Assembly: GCF_012927275.1 (NCBI RefSeq)
Contig: NZ_JABBGG010000005.1
Span: forward strand, 1 to 64,000
Length of the DNA stretch: 64,000 bases
Direction of reading: 5' to 3'
DNA from: Massilia polaris
GTDB lineage: Bacteria; Pseudomonadota; Gammaproteobacteria; Burkholderiales; Burkholderiaceae_D
A program made the translations under genes and the position numbers. The notes below the pieces were generated by a model that saw only the letters and a list, made by a program, of their open reading frames with translations, was not told where the DNA came from and did not search any database. Shown piece by piece: positions 62,382 through 64,000 of this stretch; position 1 is the stretch's first letter; every line of letters starts with the position of its first letter.

Positions 62382-64000
62382 TTACTGGACGTTCATTTCT
62401 TTCAGCAGGTTGTCGGCTTTGTCGACATGCTTCATGTTCCACAGCATGTAACGGACGTCGACCTGGATGTCGCGGGTGTTTTCTTTGTTGAAGTCCCAGT
62501 CCGAGATGATCGAGTCGAGCGTGCCGTCGAATGCCAGGCCGATGAACTCGCCCTTGGCGTTCAGCGCTGCCGAACCCGAGTTGCCGCCGGTGATGTCGAG
62601 CGTTGCCAGGTAGTTCACAGGCACGGTCTTCAGCTTAGGATCGACATACTTGCCGAAGTCCTTGGCCTTGATCGCCGCCAGCTGGGCTGCCGGTGCGTTG
62701 AACTCGCCTTCGCCGGTTGCCTTCGCTACCACGCCTTTGACGGTGGTGAACGCGGTCCATGCGCCGGTGCCGTCGGCGCCGTGTGCGCGGCCGGCAACTT
62801 TGCCGAAGGTCGCGCGCAGGGTGCTGTTGGCGTCAGGATAGACCGCCTGGCCCTTGCTGGTCATGTAGGCGATCTTCGCTTTCATGTAGTTGGCGTAGGC
62901 TTGCTGGATCTTGCCGGCCAGTTCTTCGTCTTCCGCTTCGCTCTTCATGCCCTGCTCGTACATCGCGACGGCCGCCTTGATGAAGCTGTCGTTGCTGGCC
63001 TTGAAGTCTTCCGGCTTCTTGCCCAGCCATGCGGTGCGCGCTGCCTTGTCGGCCAGCTGCGAACCTGCGTACATCTTGTCCAGCACGGCCTTCAGCTGCG
63101 CTTCGGTCATGCCGTCGGTGATACCGACAGCGGCGTCGAAGTTGGCGCTGCGCTGTGCTTTCGGCTGTGCAGCGTACTTGACCAGGCTGTTCAGTACCAG
63201 CGCCTTGTCGACTGGCTCGGCATAGGTGCGGTCAAGTGCGGCTACGCCCGCCTGGATGCGCGGCAGGTCGCGTTCCTGGTAGCCGGCCTTGCGCTCGACG
63301 TTAGGCTTGGTGCTTTCGTTCGACAGGCGATACAGCTCGCGCGCGGTGCGCAGCAGGCGTGGCGACGACGAGGTCAGGAAGAAATCGCGCTTGGTGTCGG
63401 CGTCGCGCTGGGCGATCAGCTTTTCCACTTCGACGATGTCGGCGCCGAACTCCTTCTTGCGCGCTGCATTGGAATCGATCCAGGCCTTGAGGTCCGCGTG
63501 TTCCCGGGTCTTGCGCGCCAGGAAATCGCTGTTCTCGTAGCTGGTCAGCATGCCCTTGCGGTTCTTGTAGTAGTTGTTCACGCCCGCGACCTGGCCAGCG
63601 TACTTGAGCTTGGCGTCAGGATCGTTCTTGGTCTCGCGGTCGATGATCTGCAGGGTCTCTTGCGATGCCTGCACGAACGCCGGGTAGTTCCAGTCGAAGG
63701 TGAACGCCACTTCCGACGGCAGGCGGTGACGGTTGGTGCGGCCTGGGTAGCCCAGCACCATGATGAAGTCGCCTTCCTTGACGCCTTCTTTTGCAATCTT
63801 CAGGTGGTGCTTCGGTACGTAAGGAATGTTGTCCTTCGAGAAGTCGGCAGCCTTGCCGTCCTTGCTCACGTAGCCGCGGTAGAAACCGTAGTCGCCGGTG
63901 TGGCGCGGCCACATCCAGTTGTCGGTGTCGCCGCCGAATTTGCCGACGCCCGATGGCGGCGCGTGCACCAGGCGCACGTCGCGGATCTCCAGTTGCTTGA
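62382..64000 (-). CDS. S46 family dipeptidyl-peptidase, partial
   Basis: About 539 C-terminal residues of a DPP7/DPP11-type serine peptidase lie in the window. The gene continues past base 64000, so the N-terminus with the signal peptide and catalytic His is not visible. Seen here are the catalytic-Asp region (KFGGDTDNWMWPRHTGDY, GFYRGY), DFIMVLGYPGRTNRH and the catalytic Ser in DITGGNSGSAALNAKGEFIG. S46 enzymes remove dipeptides from the N-terminus of peptides in the periplasm. The gene is a typical protein-scavenging enzyme of this kind of bacterium. Confidence 0.93.
   Translation of the reverse strand, partial: KQLEIRDVRLVHAPPSGVGKFGGDTDNWMWPRHTGDYGFYRGYVSKDGKAADFSKDNIPYVPKHHLKIAKEGVKEGDFIMVLGYPGRTNRHRLPSEVAFTFDWNYPAFVQASQETLQIIDRETKNDPDAKLKYAGQVAGVNNYYKNRKGMLTSYENSDFLARKTREHADLKAWIDSNAARKKEFGADIVEVEKLIAQRDADTKRDFFLTSSSPRLLRTARELYRLSNESTKPNVERKAGYQERDLPRIQAGVAALDRTYAEPVDKALVLNSLVKYAAQPKAQRSANFDAAVGITDGMTEAQLKAVLDKMYAGSQLADKAARTAWLGKKPEDFKASNDSFIKAAVAMYEQGMKSEAEDEELAGKIQQAYANYMKAKIAYMTSKGQAVYPDANSTLRATFGKVAGRAHGADGTGAWTAFTTVKGVVAKATGEGEFNAPAAQLAAIKAKDFGKYVDPKLKTVPVNYLATLDITGGNSGSAALNAKGEFIGLAFDGTLDSIISDWDFNKENTRDIQVDVRYMLWNMKHVDKADNLLKEMNVQ

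Overview
This is a GC-rich chromosomal window that looks like a betaproteobacterium of the order Burkholderiales, most likely Oxalobacteraceae (Massilia/Telluria/Duganella-like). The evidence is the Burkholderiales-type 5S rRNA, the gene order queA-tgt-yajC-secD-secF, the two-subunit arginine succinyltransferase pathway and the general protein style. The genus is an inference. No tRNA, CRISPR array or prophage was recognised.

Bases 1-9000 are a decayed, accessory-type stretch. They start with the 5S gene and terminator that end an rRNA operon lying mostly outside the window. Next come eroded 3' ends of a Cys-rich repeat surface protein and of a CAP-type secreted protein. A signalling pair follows on the minus strand: an MHYT/PAS hybrid histidine kinase overlapping a REC-HD-GYP cyclic-di-GMP phosphodiesterase. 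After it lies a scar holding an AAA ATPase remnant, a defective IS66-type element and a histidine kinase remnant.

Bases 9000-32500 hold mostly metabolic and envelope genes. They are: a PagL-like lipid A deacylase whose catalytic Glu appears to be missing, a beta-hydroxyacid dehydrogenase-type oxidoreductase, an M20 amidohydrolase, a single-subunit molybdopterin oxidoreductase with a lipoprotein HExxH protease, two tandem fadD-type acyl-CoA synthetases, a GH31 glycosidase, a Ca2+/H+ antiporter, a PhoD phosphatase, a hotdog thioesterase and an ATM1-type ABC exporter. An amino-acid scavenging block follows (asparaginase, amidohydrolase, dicarboxylate/amino-acid symporter, orphan polar amino-acid ABC ATPase). 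The section ends with a YefM/YoeB-type toxin-antitoxin pair and a hypothetical membrane-anchored protein.

Bases 32500-45400 are largely housekeeping: pyrC, a DUF3025 protein, a Gfo/Idh/MocA oxidoreductase, recG, queA-tgt (queuosine), yajC-secD-secF (Sec translocon), an HDOD protein and a MarR regulator.

Bases 45500-58820 form the clearest functional unit, an arginine catabolic island. A Pseudomonas-type ArgR (AraC family) gene precedes astC-aruF-aruG-astD-astB-gdhB-astE. The giant NAD-glutamate dehydrogenase gdhB sits inside the operon, so one transcript could carry arginine through glutamate to 2-oxoglutarate. Two TGTCGC half-sites 22 bp apart, just upstream of a TATAAT box, are candidate ArgR sites.

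The window ends with a long inverted repeat beside a truncated GIN-domain remnant, a flavohaemoglobin gene (hmp) with a candidate NsrR operator upstream, an APC amino acid permease, and an S46 peptidase that runs off the end. I did not find a clearly new biological system. The most useful leads are the ast-gdhB arrangement and its ArgR sites, the hmp operator, the PagL residue change and the IS66 scar.
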